DNA of 60,126 bases from Gammaproteobacteria bacterium (GCA_028824555.1 JAPPDJ010000169.1:1-60126); one strand, 5' to 3'. Positions 26,656 through 35,610 are shown, numbered from the stretch's first letter. Made by a program: numbers and translations. Notes: generated by a model from the letters alone, not told the origin.

Positions 26656-28341
26656 ATGACAGTCAGGCTTCCAATCAACATCGACAGCCTCTTGCATCGG
26701 CGAACGATCGAGAGCGAGCGCGTCGAATACAAGGCTGGATGGAACCCACAGAGCGTCCTTCGCACGCTCGGGGCGTTTGCCAACGATTTCCACAATCTCG
26801 GTGGCGGCTATGTCTTGCTTGGCGTGGAGGAGCGGAACGGTCGTCCCGTGTTGCCGCCGAAGGGTTTGAACCCGGACGCCATCGACCGGATTCAGAAGGA
26901 ACTGCTGGGCCTCGGCAACTCCGCCATTCAGCCCTCGTACCATCCACTAACCGCCACCCACGAGGTCGACGGCAAGACGATCCTCGTGCTGTATGCCCCC
27001 GGCGGCGAAACACGGCCATATCGCACCAAGGTCAGTCTCTCTGAGGCCAGCCGCGAGTGGGCGTACTACATCCGCAAGCACAACAGCACGGTGCGGGCGC
27101 GTGGCGAGGATGAGCGCGAGTTGCTCGGATTGGCAGCGACTGTGCCGTTCGACGACCGCTACCACCGCAGCGCCTCGCTGGACGACCTTTCCTTCCGGTT
27201 GATCCAACAGCATTTGCAGGATGTCGGCAGCGACCTCCTGCTGGAAGTCCCCGAGCTGTCGATGGAGGCTCTGGGGCGACGCATGAACATCGTCGGCGGC
27301 CCCTCGGAAGCCCCGCTCCCCAAGAACGTCGGTCTCTTGTTCTTCAACGACAATCCGCACGGGTTCTTCCCTGCAACACAGATCGATGTGGTCTGGTTCC
27401 CCGACGGCCCAGGCGGCGACTATTTCGAGGAGAAGGAGTTCCGCGGGCCGCTGGCGGCGATCCTGCGCGATGCGGTGAGCTACATCGGGAGCAACTACGT
27501 GAAGGAAGCCGTGGTCAAGCACCCGCACAGGCCGGAAGCTGAACGGTTCTGGAACTTTCCGATTGCCGCGATTGAAGAGGCGCTCGGCAACGCCATCTAC
27601 CACCGCTCCTACGAGGAGCGCGAACCGGTGGAGGTGCGGATCATGCCGGATGAACTCTTGGTGCTGAGCTATCCCGGTGCAGACCGCTCCATCCGCATGG
27701 AGGACCTTCAACAAGGCAAGGCTGTAAGCCGCCGCTACCGCAACCGGCGCATAGGCGAGTTCCTGAAGGAGTTGGACCTGGCAGAGGGACGCTCGACCGG
27801 TGTGCCGAAGATCCTGCGGGCAATGAGCAACAACGGCTCGCCCCCGCCAAGCTTCGAGACGGATGAGGACCGCACATGGTTTCTGGCGCGGCTACGAGCA
27901 CACGCGGAATTCGCCCAATCAGCAGACGAGGCCGGAACCGAACAAGCTCCCCTACAAGATAACTCCTTGGAAAGCCGAGAAAGCAAGGCCGAAACGGGGC
28001 AAGACACCGGACAAACCGCCCTACAAGATCCCCTACAAGATAACCCGTTGGAAAACCACGAAAAAAACGCCGGAGCGAAGCAGGACACCGGGCCAGGCGC
28101 CCTACAAGTTGATGATTGCGTCCAACGGCTGGTACACGAGCTTCCATGCGAAATGAGCCGTGCCGAACTGCAGGCCGCCCTGAAGCTCCACGACCGGCAG
28201 AACTTCCTCACGACCTACCTCAAGCCAGCCCTCAACGCCGGTCTCGTCGAGATGACGATGCCCGACAAGCCAACGAGTAGAAACCAGCGCTACCGCCGCA
28301 CGCCGGAAGGCGAGGCACTCGCACGACGGAGCGAGGACTAG
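26656..28341 (+). CDS. AlbA_2 (Schlafen-type) domain plus ATP-binding domain regulator
   Basis: 561 aa from ATG 26656. The N-terminal AlbA_2 domain (about 8-130) carries ESERVEYKAGW and LGAFANDFHNLGGGYVLLGV, the family signature. A GHKL-type ATP-binding region follows (about 290-400) with AIEEALGNAIYHRSYEE. Then comes a polar linker (about 415-485) in which short blocks such as LQDN, LQDP and QDTG recur, and a C-terminal winged-helix-like end (about 485-561). Such proteins are usually called putative transcriptional regulators and often sit in defence or accessory regions; direct function is unknown. It has no visible operon partner. Confidence 0.85.
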   Translation: MTVRLPINIDSLLHRRTIESERVEYKAGWNPQSVLRTLGAFANDFHNLGGGYVLLGVEERNGRPVLPPKGLNPDAIDRIQKELLGLGNSAIQPSYHPLTATHEVDGKTILVLYAPGGETRPYRTKVSLSEASREWAYYIRKHNSTVRARGEDERELLGLAATVPFDDRYHRSASLDDLSFRLIQQHLQDVGSDLLLEVPELSMEALGRRMNIVGGPSEAPLPKNVGLLFFNDNPHGFFPATQIDVVWFPDGPGGDYFEEKEFRGPLAAILRDAVSYIGSNYVKEAVVKHPHRPEAERFWNFPIAAIEEALGNAIYHRSYEEREPVEVRIMPDELLVLSYPGADRSIRMEDLQQGKAVSRRYRNRRIGEFLKELDLAEGRSTGVPKILRAMSNNGSPPPSFETDEDRTWFLARLRAHAEFAQSADEAGTEQAPLQDNSLESRESKAETGQDTGQTALQDPLQDNPLENHEKNAGAKQDTGPGALQVDDCVQRLVHELPCEMSRAELQAALKLHDRQNFLTTYLKPALNAGLVEMTMPDKPTSRNQRYRRTPEGEALARRSED

Positions 28342-28484
28342 GGCGCGCTGGTCGACCTGTGGTCACCCGTACTGCGCAACGCGAGGGCGTTCGTTGCCCG
28401 AAGCCGGGCCGCGGACACAACTGGTCTGAATGGCTTCGCCTGCAGCATTTCCAAGTCTCGATTCAACCGAAACCGAGCAAGCGA

Positions 28485-29447
28485 TCAACGCCCGATGCTG
28501 GCCCACACGCGGGCGCTGAAATCGAGATCGTAGGCTTCGAGGGGCGATTCCCGCACAGCCTCGTCCAAGGCCACGGCGTCCTTGCCCACCAAGATGCGCC
28601 AGTTCTGGTCCTTGACGCCCTGCAGGATGATCTCGGCGGCTTGGGCGGGGCTCACTGGGGCCTCTCGGTAGCGCTCCCTGCGGCTTTGCATCGCGGCGCG
28701 AAAGGCTTCGTCGTCGAGGTCTGCCAGCTCTTCACCGGGGCCACCCGCAACGGCTCGAAGCTTGCGCGCCTCGGCGATGTCCTCAGCCGTCCAGTCCTTG
28801 GGCTCGCGGTGGCCGAGGATGCGGCCGGTGTTGATGCCGATCTCTGTGCCCACGTGGCCGGGCATGACGACGGAGACCTTCAGGTGGGGGGCATTGAAGC
28901 GGAAGTCGTTGATCAGTGCCTCCGAGAAGCCCTTGACGGCGAACTTCGCCGCGCTGTAGGCCGTGTGCGGGATGTTGCCGCCGAGCGATGCGCGGAAGCC
29001 GTTGACGCTGCTGGTGTTCACCATGTGGCCTTCGTCGCTCGCGAGGAGCATTTCGCGGAAGGCGCGGGCCGTGTAGTACACGCCGAACCAGCAGATGTTG
29101 AAGGTGCGCTCCCACTCCTCGCGGCTACCCTCGACGAAGCTGCCGCCGCCACCGATGCCAGCGTTGTTGAACAAGAGGTTGATGTGGTCGGTTTCGAGGG
29201 CGTCCGCGACGTGGGCCTGGAATGCGAGCACGTCGTCCTCCGACGCCACATCGCAACGAAACCCGGTGATGCGCACGCCCTGGGCCGCATCGGCCCTCGC
29301 GAGTTCGAGCGTTTCGGCGAGGTTTTCCTCGATGATGTCGCAAGTGGCCACGTGGCAGCCTTCGGCCACCAGTTGCCGCACCAAGGCTCGACCCATGCCC
29401 GTGCCGCCACCCGTAACCACCGCGATCTTGCCGCTGAAATCCTTCAT
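28485..29447 (-). CDS. Short-chain dehydrogenase/reductase (SDR)
   Basis: About 320 aa from ATG 29447. The Rossmann motif is TGGGTGMG (about 12-19). NNAG lies at about 92-95, the catalytic Ser in NTSSVNG at about 142-148 and the YSAAK pair at about 160-164, all intact. The C-terminus is longer than in minimal SDRs (about 60 extra residues), a pattern seen in alcohol or hydroxysteroid dehydrogenase-like members. NAD(P)-dependent oxidation or reduction of an unidentified alcohol/ketone in the cytosol. Confidence 0.92.
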   Translation of the reverse strand: MKDFSGKIAVVTGGGTGMGRALVRQLVAEGCHVATCDIIEENLAETLELARADAAQGVRITGFRCDVASEDDVLAFQAHVADALETDHINLLFNNAGIGGGGSFVEGSREEWERTFNICWFGVYYTARAFREMLLASDEGHMVNTSSVNGFRASLGGNIPHTAYSAAKFAVKGFSEALINDFRFNAPHLKVSVVMPGHVGTEIGINTGRILGHREPKDWTAEDIAEARKLRAVAGGPGEELADLDDEAFRAAMQSRRERYREAPVSPAQAAEIILQGVKDQNWRILVGKDAVALDEAVRESPLEAYDLDFSARVWASIGR

Positions 29448-29569
29448 CCCTGGCTCACTTCTGGCGATTTCCCAAGCCGTCATTGTAGGGGCACGCACGC
29501 CGCCGCCCGGCAAGCGCACCGCCGCTGTGGTTTGATGGCGCCGCAACAAAGGCAATGGGAGCCACGCCG

Positions 29570-29905
29570 ATGATCTTCGAGATCCGCAACTACCACTACG
29601 AGCCGTCGCTGCTGGCGGAATACCGCACATGGGCCACGGAACTCGCCCTGCCCTACATCCGCGAACACCTCGACCTCGTCGGCTTCTGGCTGAACGTGGA
29701 CGAGCCGCCCCAGATCGCCGGCAAGCCGCAAGACGAGCTGGGCCCCGCCACCGTGACCTGGATCATCAAGTGGCCAGACGTCGCCACCCGCCACGCCACC
29801 ATGGGCCGCGTCTTCGGCAGCGACGCGTGGCAGAAAATCATGGCGAAGAACCCGGGCCAGGAGAACTACCACCGCACGGAGGCGAAGTTCGCGGAGGCTC
29901 TGTAG
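29570..29905 (+). CDS. NIPSNAP/dimeric alpha-beta barrel protein
   Basis: 111 aa from ATG 29570 with gggag upstream. It opens with MIFEIRNYHYEPSLLAEY, and a WIIKWPDVATRHATMG segment follows, as in NIPSNAP-type proteins of the dimeric ferredoxin-like (ABM) superfamily. These are small cytosolic proteins of unknown function, often next to catabolic oxidoreductases such as the divergent SDR here. Confidence 0.8.
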   Translation: MIFEIRNYHYEPSLLAEYRTWATELALPYIREHLDLVGFWLNVDEPPQIAGKPQDELGPATVTWIIKWPDVATRHATMGRVFGSDAWQKIMAKNPGQENYHRTEAKFAEAL

Positions 29906-29911
29906 CCTGCT

Positions 29912-30397
29912 TCAGAAGCGCAGCAAGCTGCCTGTCAGCGTCTGGAGATCCACCACGCCCACAGCGTTGCGGCCTTTCATGTGGCCGGCGCATTCGCCTG
30001 GGTTGAAGATGAGCTGGTCTTCGCTGCGGTCGTGGCGGTACAGGTGGGTGTGGCCGTGGAGAGCCAGATGGTGGCCGTCGTGCAGCACGCCATCGAGTTC
30101 CAAGGGATCGTGGACGATGACGATGCTCCGGCCAGCCCACTCCACTTCGAGCGGCGGCTCGCGAAACGAAAAGCCGTGCCGGACGATGGCGGCATCCAAG
30201 GATTCGCGTTCCTGATCGTTGTTGCCGAAGACGCCATGGAGCGGCATGTCGAGCCCCGCGAGCACGTCGAGGGTCTTGGCCTGGGTGATGTCGCCCGTGT
30301 GCACGACGCACGCGACCTGCACCTCGTTGAAGAGTGCAACGATCTGCCGCACGTTCGCGAGGTTGTTGTGCGTGTCGCTGACGACGCCGATCTGCAT
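29912..30397 (-). CDS. YfcE-type metallophosphoesterase
   Basis: 161 aa from ATG 30397. The binuclear metal site is complete: SDTH (7-10), HTGDI (about 33-37), FGNND (about 57-61), IVHDP and ALHGHTHLYRH (about 110-120). Size and motif spacing fit YfcE/MJ0936 phosphodiesterases, which cleave small phosphodiesters with Mn or similar ions. The gene is convergent with the NIPSNAP-like gene, only 6 bases apart. Confidence 0.93.
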   Translation of the reverse strand: MQIGVVSDTHNNLANVRQIVALFNEVQVACVVHTGDITQAKTLDVLAGLDMPLHGVFGNNDQERESLDAAIVRHGFSFREPPLEVEWAGRSIVIVHDPLELDGVLHDGHHLALHGHTHLYRHDRSEDQLIFNPGECAGHMKGRNAVGVVDLQTLTGSLLRF

Positions 30398-30604
30398 GGG
30401 GTGCCTAGAGCTTGCGCCTTGGAAAAGGGGGCGCGACAGCGTGATTCTAAGTCGCAAGGTCATGGGTGGGTGGTCCGCGCGCAGGGTCCGGAGCCGCCCA
30501 TAAATGGATCGGTCAACGTCAACGCCGTTGCGGGCGGCGTCTGCAAGGCGGGGTGGGACCCCCGTTTGCTATGCTCATCGCTGGCAGCCCATTGGCGCAG
30601 TCCC

Positions 30605-31219
30605 ATGCCCAGAAGCGTGACGACAACTCTGGCAACGTCGCTCCGACGACTAGGCAGCGAATTCAAGCCGAACCGGCTCGCCTACCTGTCTCTGACCGCG
30701 AGCAACGAAGCGCTGCTCTGCGGTGCCTTAGCGAGCCTGCTCCACGAAGCGTACGCAGATCAAGGGCACACGCAAGTCCGTCGAGAATGGCCCAGTTCGA
30801 GCGACGCCTCCTTCGATGTGGCAGTGCTGACCGACGGTGTACCCGTTGCGCTCATCGAGGCAAAGGCGGCGATGTCATTCGACCTGGTGCAAGGTGGCGA
30901 CTTCCCGAAGAACGCGGTGCTCGAGGATTTGGACCGGCTCAAGGGAGTGGATTTCGAGGGCGAACGCTATGCGCTGCTGCTTGTCACACATCCTCACGAG
31001 ATTCCTCGTCCTGAGTACGACATTGCGATGCCTGCGTCCTCCACCGAGGACATGAGGAGGCATGGGGCAATCGAGCCGGCAAGAGTCGACAACGCCATAC
31101 GGCGCTTCCATGGAGCGGTGGGGAACCCGCCTTTGGTGGCGACGGGCAGAATCTCGGCGGGAACTGCCTTTGACGTTGACGTGAGCATCATTTACCTGCT
31201 GCTGTCGGTTCCGGGCTGA
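30605..31219 (+). CDS. PD-(D/E)XK nuclease-like protein (first of three)
   Basis: 204 aa from ATG 30605. D71 in FDVAVLTDGVPVALIEAKAA followed by E85-A-K87 gives the D-(n)-ExK core of restriction-endonuclease-like folds. The N-terminal half is helical (LTASNEALLCGALASLLHEAY). It resembles the nuclease part of restriction or repair proteins but has no recognisable DNA-recognition or helicase domain and no methyltransferase partner nearby. It opens the accessory island and is followed by a fragment of the island repeat. Its enzymatic activity is inferred only from the motif. Confidence 0.7.
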   Translation: MPRSVTTTLATSLRRLGSEFKPNRLAYLSLTASNEALLCGALASLLHEAYADQGHTQVRREWPSSSDASFDVAVLTDGVPVALIEAKAAMSFDLVQGGDFPKNAVLEDLDRLKGVDFEGERYALLLVTHPHEIPRPEYDIAMPASSTEDMRRHGAIEPARVDNAIRRFHGAVGNPPLVATGRISAGTAFDVDVSIIYLLLSVPG

Positions 31220-31230
31220 TCGATGGTCTG

Positions 31231-31310
31231 ATAGCCCGGCACATCGGCCGTAGTCTCGACACACAGACATTTTCGTCCCACACCGCGCAGACATTGCGCA
31301 CACCGACGGG
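31231..31310. repeat. Island repeat fragment 1 (inverted end plus module C)
   Basis: About 31247-31275 holds, in inverted orientation, a version of the conserved end (cgacacacagacatt). It is followed by cgcagacattgcgcacaccg (about 31287-31306), which recurs as cgcagacattcgcacaccg at about 33244-33262 behind the third nuclease-like gene. Lies directly between two genes. Confidence 0.55.
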
Positions 31311-31350
31311 CGTCGCCCGGCGGACCGGACACAGGATCGAGGAACACAGC

Positions 31351-32064
31351 TTGAAGAGAAACCCCGGCGAGTGGCTTCGGTACCGGCTTCTGGACCGGGT
31401 GCTGGACGCCGTCCTGCTCGGCATAGCGGGCATGTGCTGGCTTCTCGGGGCGGGTCTCGTCCTCGGGGCGACGCGCGGCTGGGGTCAGTCGGTGTCGGAG
31501 TGGGTGATCTGGTCGTTGCTGCTGCCGGGCGTGGGGTTTCTGTTGGCTGCGCTGTACAAGGCGAAGCGCGGCTGGCGGCTGGCGGACATGAAGAAGGGAG
31601 CGCGCGCGGAGGAGACGGTCGGGCAGGCGATTGAGTACGCCCTGACGCGAGACGCATGCGCCGTGGCGCACCATGTGGAAGACATTGCCCGAGTCGGCGA
31701 CATTGACCACTTGGTTGCCACGTCCGACGGCTTGTGGGTGATCGAGACCAAGCACGGGCGCGTTCCGCGGTCCGAGTTCCGCGAAACTCTACGGCGCATC
31801 GCGGCCAACGTTGAAGGCGTGAGAGAGTGGGCACCCGACACGCAGGTCACAGGTTGCCTTGTTTTCGGTAGCAACCAGGAGAAGCGGCCGAAGCCAACTT
31901 ACAACCATGGGAAGGAGACTGTCAGGGCATTCGGCAGCCCGAGGGAGTTGATGCGCGAGCTGCGCAGCGAGGCGCGCGGAACAGGAGGGTCCACCGACCT
32001 TGCGAGACGCGTGTGGAAGCTCGGCAGCCTGGACCCCGAAGGACAGTCCGACCCGGAGTCGTAG
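31351..32064 (+). CDS. Membrane-anchored NERD-domain nuclease-related protein
   Basis: About 237 aa from TTG 31351, chosen because gagg lies about 9 bases upstream; the frame opens at TTG 31294. Two membrane helices (about 19-40 and 50-69) precede a NERD domain (about 82-200): GARAEETVGQAI, then D117/D119 in GDIDHLV and E132-T-K134 in WVIETKHG. These match the D...ExK core of NERD proteins. NERD domains are linked to DNA processing but few are characterised. The anchoring suggests action at the inner membrane, for example on incoming DNA; that is inference. Second of three ExK proteins in tandem. Confidence 0.82.
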   Translation: MKRNPGEWLRYRLLDRVLDAVLLGIAGMCWLLGAGLVLGATRGWGQSVSEWVIWSLLLPGVGFLLAALYKAKRGWRLADMKKGARAEETVGQAIEYALTRDACAVAHHVEDIARVGDIDHLVATSDGLWVIETKHGRVPRSEFRETLRRIAANVEGVREWAPDTQVTGCLVFGSNQEKRPKPTYNHGKETVRAFGSPRELMRELRSEARGTGGSTDLARRVWKLGSLDPEGQSDPES

Positions 32065-32407
32065 AGAGGAACTGCGTGTCCCGGAGTCCAGGCTTCCCGC
32101 ACGAACTGCGCCTCGAGTCCCGCTACCACCACGGCCAGCTGATTCGAGACGAGATGTTGTGTGTCGGGTAGGCAGCTACAATGCTCGTCCGACACCGCGT
32201 AGACGTAGACGGTCGCTTAGGAAGGACAAACAGCGCGAGCGTGGCGATAAAGTCGGATTTCGACCCTGAGCAAGAGTACGACGCCCCATCCTCCGCAATA
32301 GGGCGGATGACTGCGTCTGTTCCGGCTGCGGCTCCACTGAAGGGATTCGATTGACGAGGGGTGGCTCGGCTGCTCAGACGACATGAAGGCAGCGGGAGGA
32401 GCGAGAG
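32065..32407. repeat. Intergenic stretch with island repeat fragment 2
   Basis: Module A (cgcctcgagtcccgctacca, 32109-32128) is shared with 33380-33399. About 15 bases later comes the conserved end gagatgttgtgtgtcgggta followed by ggcagct (about 32152-32178). The remainder to 32407 shows no gene; the third nuclease-like gene has a gggaggag ribosome site at 32391-32398. Confidence 0.6.
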
Positions 32408-33205
32408 ATGGCGCCTGAGTGGACCCGGGCATTGGGCAAGGACAACCGAGGCAGCCGGCCGCGATGCGTCGCCCTGGTCGACGGCACGCGCGAGTCCGTC
32501 GCGGCCACCCTGACGGACTTGGTCGGCGTTCCGGACGTTGTTGTTAGGCCCGACGACCACTGGATGCCAAAGGGCAGGCCAACGAGGCGCGGCGCGGGAT
32601 GGGACGCCACGCCGGCCCGAGAGGCGCGGTTGGATCGGGACTCGGGCTTCGTTTCCGACTCCGCGAGACGGGCGTTGAAGGACTGGTGGCTGGCCGTTGC
32701 ACGCGGGGCGAACACGCCCACCTGGGATTTGGCCTCCACCTGCCGGATTGAGGGTACGCGGGGGCTGGTCCTGGTTGAGGCCAAGGCACACCGTAACGAG
32801 TTGTCCTCTGCGGGGAAGTCGCTTCCGGGGTCCGACAACGGATGGAAGAACCACGCGCGCATCGCCTCGGCCATCGCCGACGGGAACGTCGGGCTTGCGC
32901 GCGCCAGCGGCGGGGAGTGGTCGCTGTCCCGGGACGACTGCTACCAGCTGTCGAACCGGTTTGCCTGGTCATGGAAGCTCGCGGCGTCTGGCATTCCCGT
33001 CGTCCTCGGGTACCTAGGGTTCCTCGACGCAGAGGACATGGCTGGGGACGGGCCCTTGTTCAGAAGCCATGACGACTGGGTGGATGCCGTCAAGGGTCAC
33101 GCGGCCGGGGCCGTGGACGCGTCTTGCTGGGGAAGGCAACTGCGCGTCGAGGGCGTGCCGCTGCTCGCCGTAATCCGGTCAAGAAGGCAAGCGCTTCCTC
33201 AATGA
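32408..33205 (+). CDS. PD-(D/E)XK nuclease-like protein (third of three)
   Basis: 265 aa from ATG 32408 with a strong purine-rich site upstream. The core is D107 in TWDLAS and E124-A-K126 in LVLVEAKAHRNEL, again the D...ExK pattern, with a downstream helix containing WKNHARIASAIA. The N-terminal 90 residues have no recognisable domain; a W-rich segment WDATPAREARL precedes the core. Not obviously homologous to the other two ExK proteins in the island beyond the active-site pattern. No partner methylase or helicase is visible. Activity and role are unproven. Confidence 0.7.
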   Translation: MAPEWTRALGKDNRGSRPRCVALVDGTRESVAATLTDLVGVPDVVVRPDDHWMPKGRPTRRGAGWDATPAREARLDRDSGFVSDSARRALKDWWLAVARGANTPTWDLASTCRIEGTRGLVLVEAKAHRNELSSAGKSLPGSDNGWKNHARIASAIADGNVGLARASGGEWSLSRDDCYQLSNRFAWSWKLAASGIPVVLGYLGFLDAEDMAGDGPLFRSHDDWVDAVKGHAAGAVDASCWGRQLRVEGVPLLAVIRSRRQALPQ

Positions 33206-33220
33206 TTGAGGGCGATTTTT

Positions 33221-33421
33221 CTGACACGCAGGTATTCCGCACGCCGCAGACATTCGCACACCGACCGCGGCGGCCTCGTCGGCCACCAGCGTAGGAAGTC
33301 GCGCACGCAACCGTAAGGTGAGGCATTTGTGTGTCGGGTGGGCAGACTTGGACCTTGGTTAGTCTCTCCAGACGATACGCGCCTCGAGTCCCGCTACCAC
33401 CACATCTCTGGCGGAACTACC
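33221..33421. repeat. Island repeat fragment 3
   Basis: Module C (about 33244-33262), then the right half of the repeat: ccagcgtaggaagtcgcgca (33285-33304) and the conserved end tttgtgtgtcgggtgggcag (33326-33345). Module A follows at 33380-33403. The same modules occur in a different order at 32.1 kb, so the family is a mosaic rather than a simple copy. Confidence 0.65.
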
Positions 33422-33511
33422 ATTGATCGCTCCCTCGAGGCGACCGTGCAGGATTGAGTGAATGCAGCCGAAGATCGCCGGTGCGACCGGCATGGGCCAG
33501 CGGGCCGGACC

Positions 33512-34039
33512 ATGAGCGAGGACGCTACGTCGTCGGCGATTGAGTCCCTAGGCGGGCCGCGCTTCGACTCGGCCTTCGGCAGGCGGGGTATGTTCTACGT
33601 GGGCTCCTGTACGCTGGCGTTCGCGGCAGTCGCGATGAGCGGCGCCACGCTGCTGCACCTCCGAACGCCGCTCGAACTGACCGCGCTGGCGCTTCTCGCC
33701 GCTCTCGCCGCGGTCGGGGCCGCCGTCTGCTTTCGGATGCGCTATGGCCGCTACATCGTCGCCGGCGACACGCTCGTTCTTCGGCGCCAGTGGCAGACGC
33801 GTCGAATCCCGCTCGGTTCGATTGTGGACGTTCGTCGAGCTAAGGACGCCAGCGTCTTCGTCGACTTCGAGGACGACTTCGCGCTCGGTACGGCGGCGCT
33901 TGAGATCCGCTACGGCGACGAGGGGACAGCCGGTCTGCCGCGGCAGCTGGCGGTGAGTCGGCCAGGAGGACGGGCGTTTGTTTCGCCTCGCGACGAGGCG
34001 GCCTTCCTCGCGGCGATCGGCCACTCGGTGACGTACTGA
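33512..34039 (+). CDS. PH-domain-like membrane protein
   Basis: About 175 aa from ATG 33512; GTG 33458 behind cagga is an equally plausible start. Two helices (about 31-51 and 54-77) are followed by a beta-rich domain: GRYIVAGDTLVLRRQWQTR, RIPLGSIVDVRRAKD and a C-terminal helix DEAAFLAAIGHSV. The layout equals the PH-domain membrane protein at 14951, but the two differ clearly in sequence. It is the fourth plus-strand gene in a row to be followed by an island repeat. Function unknown. Confidence 0.7.
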   Translation: MSEDATSSAIESLGGPRFDSAFGRRGMFYVGSCTLAFAAVAMSGATLLHLRTPLELTALALLAALAAVGAAVCFRMRYGRYIVAGDTLVLRRQWQTRRIPLGSIVDVRRAKDASVFVDFEDDFALGTAALEIRYGDEGTAGLPRQLAVSRPGGRAFVSPRDEAAFLAAIGHSVTY

Positions 34040-34394
34040 CACCCATGCGACATGGCAGGCCGTCGGCGTCGAGGCGTTCTTCTTGGTCTTTCGGCTCACA
34101 AACATCTCGGGCTACACCCCCACCCCCTGCAGGCACTTCGCACGCGAGACGGCGGCGCCCGGCCGGAGGACGCAGGCGCAAGACCCTCCCGACGAGGTCG
34201 TGCAATGTCGACCTCGGGACCATCAGGCTCGGTTCGCCGTGCATCACGCGCTCGCTCGCCGCTGCCCTTCGGCCCCAACGCCGCCAGCGTAGGAAATCGC
34301 GCACACGACGGGAGGACGAATGTTTTGCTGTGTCGCGTAGGCAGGCGAGCAGCTCTCAGGCATCGGGTGGAAATCAAACCCGGCGGAGCACGCC
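34040..34394. repeat. Island repeat, full direct copy (about 34140-34346)
   Basis: A near full-length copy. Recognisable blocks are cggccggagga (34160-34170), ctcccgacgaggtcgtgcaa (34186-34205), ggttcgccgtgcatcacg (34231-34248), ccagcgtaggaaatcgcgca (34284-34303) and the end tgtgtcgcgtaggcag (34330-34345). It aligns block by block to the copy at 39.1-39.3 kb. The frames through it are not conserved between copies, so it is not coding. Confidence 0.75.
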
Positions 34395-35555
34395 TCAATC
34401 CACCGCCAGCGTCCGGCGATAGAGGGCGTTCGTCAACGCCGAGCGATGTTCCGAAAGTTCCCCGCCGCCCGCCGCCGGCCAGGCGCTGTGGGTGACGATT
34501 ACCACTTCCGCCTTCGGATCGATCCAGATCATCTGGCCGAATATGCCGTTCGCCGAATAGGCGCCCTCCTCCCGCAGCCACCACAGATAGCCATAGCGGG
34601 GGCTGCCGGCCGACGGCGTCGTGGACTCGAGCATCCATCCTTCCGGCAGCACGTGGGTGCCGTCCGGCAGCACGCCACCGCGCAGTGCGAAAAGCCCGAT
34701 GCGGGCGTAGTCGCGCAGGGTCGCGTGGATGCAGCAGCCGCCGGTCTCCACGTTCTCGGTGATGGTCCAGGTCGCCGGATGCTCCATGAGCGGTCGCCAG
34801 ATCTTGGTCGCAAGATAGCTCGACGCATTGTTGCCGATGGCGGCGCGCAGCAGCGAGCCGACGAGATTGGTCTCGCCGGTGTTGTAGTTGAAGCGGGTGC
34901 CCGGTTCCGCCTCCCGCGGGAGCCCGGCGAGATAGTCGAACAGCACCGTGCCGTTGGCCGCACCGGCCTTGGCGACATCCGACTCCGCATCGGTGTAATC
35001 CTCGTTCCAGGCAACGCCAGACGCCATCTGTAGCAGGTGCCGGATAGTGGTGCCTTCGTAGGCACTGCCACGCAGGCGCGGCAGATAGTCGGTCACCGGT
35101 TCGTCCAGGTTCTCGATGTAGCCGTCGGCGATGGCCGCGCCGACGAGCATGGAAGTGACCGACTTGGCGACCGAGTAGGAGACCCAGCGGCTGGTCTCGT
35201 CGTGCCCGAGCCGGTAGCGCTCGAGGAGGATGCGGTCGCCCTTGACAACGAGCAGGCCGGCGACGAAGTGGCGCTTGAGGTAATCGTCCACCGAGAACGC
35301 CTCCCCGCCCACCCGATACGCGACCTCCGAGAAATCGGCGGGCGCGGAGCGCAGGGGCAGGAAGTCCGTGCCGTGGTCGATGGCGCGGGTGGTGTAGATG
35401 ACGTCGAAGTTGCGAAACCCGACAATGCGCTCGTCCTGGGTCCAGAACAGCGACGAGGTGGCGGCGTCGGGCAGCGGCGTGTCCGCCAGGGAACCGACGC
35501 CGGTGACGAGGAGGACAAGCGCCAGCGGCGCGGAAGTTCGGGCGGGGCGAAACAC
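34395..35555 (-). CDS. Secreted serine hydrolase (class C beta-lactamase/esterase family)
   Basis: 386 aa from GTG 35555, chosen because cagga lies about 7 bases upstream; an ATG at 35612 would add 19 charged residues before the signal peptide. Signal peptide about 4-25. The Ser-x-x-Lys nucleophile motif is SVAK (128-131) in VSYSVAKS, followed by the YNTGETN motif (about 212-218) as the Tyr-x-Asn element. A late GIFGQMIWIDP region and SAWPAAGG fit beta-lactamase-fold esterases or peptidases. Probably periplasmic. Divergent from the next gene with only 55 bases between the starts, so they share a control region. Confidence 0.9.
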   Translation of the reverse strand: MFRPARTSAPLALVLLVTGVGSLADTPLPDAATSSLFWTQDERIVGFRNFDVIYTTRAIDHGTDFLPLRSAPADFSEVAYRVGGEAFSVDDYLKRHFVAGLLVVKGDRILLERYRLGHDETSRWVSYSVAKSVTSMLVGAAIADGYIENLDEPVTDYLPRLRGSAYEGTTIRHLLQMASGVAWNEDYTDAESDVAKAGAANGTVLFDYLAGLPREAEPGTRFNYNTGETNLVGSLLRAAIGNNASSYLATKIWRPLMEHPATWTITENVETGGCCIHATLRDYARIGLFALRGGVLPDGTHVLPEGWMLESTTPSAGSPRYGYLWWLREEGAYSANGIFGQMIWIDPKAEVVIVTHSAWPAAGGGELSEHRSALTNALYRRTLAVD

Positions 35556-35610
35556 GGGCGACTCCTGGTCACGTTGCCTTTCGGCGGGCGAGTTTGGCAG
35601 AGTGGCACGC

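Noticed and set aside
29981-30604. Upstream part of the frame leading into the first ExK protein
   Set aside because: It is antisense to the YfcE-type gene; the protein resemblance begins only after ATG 30605.
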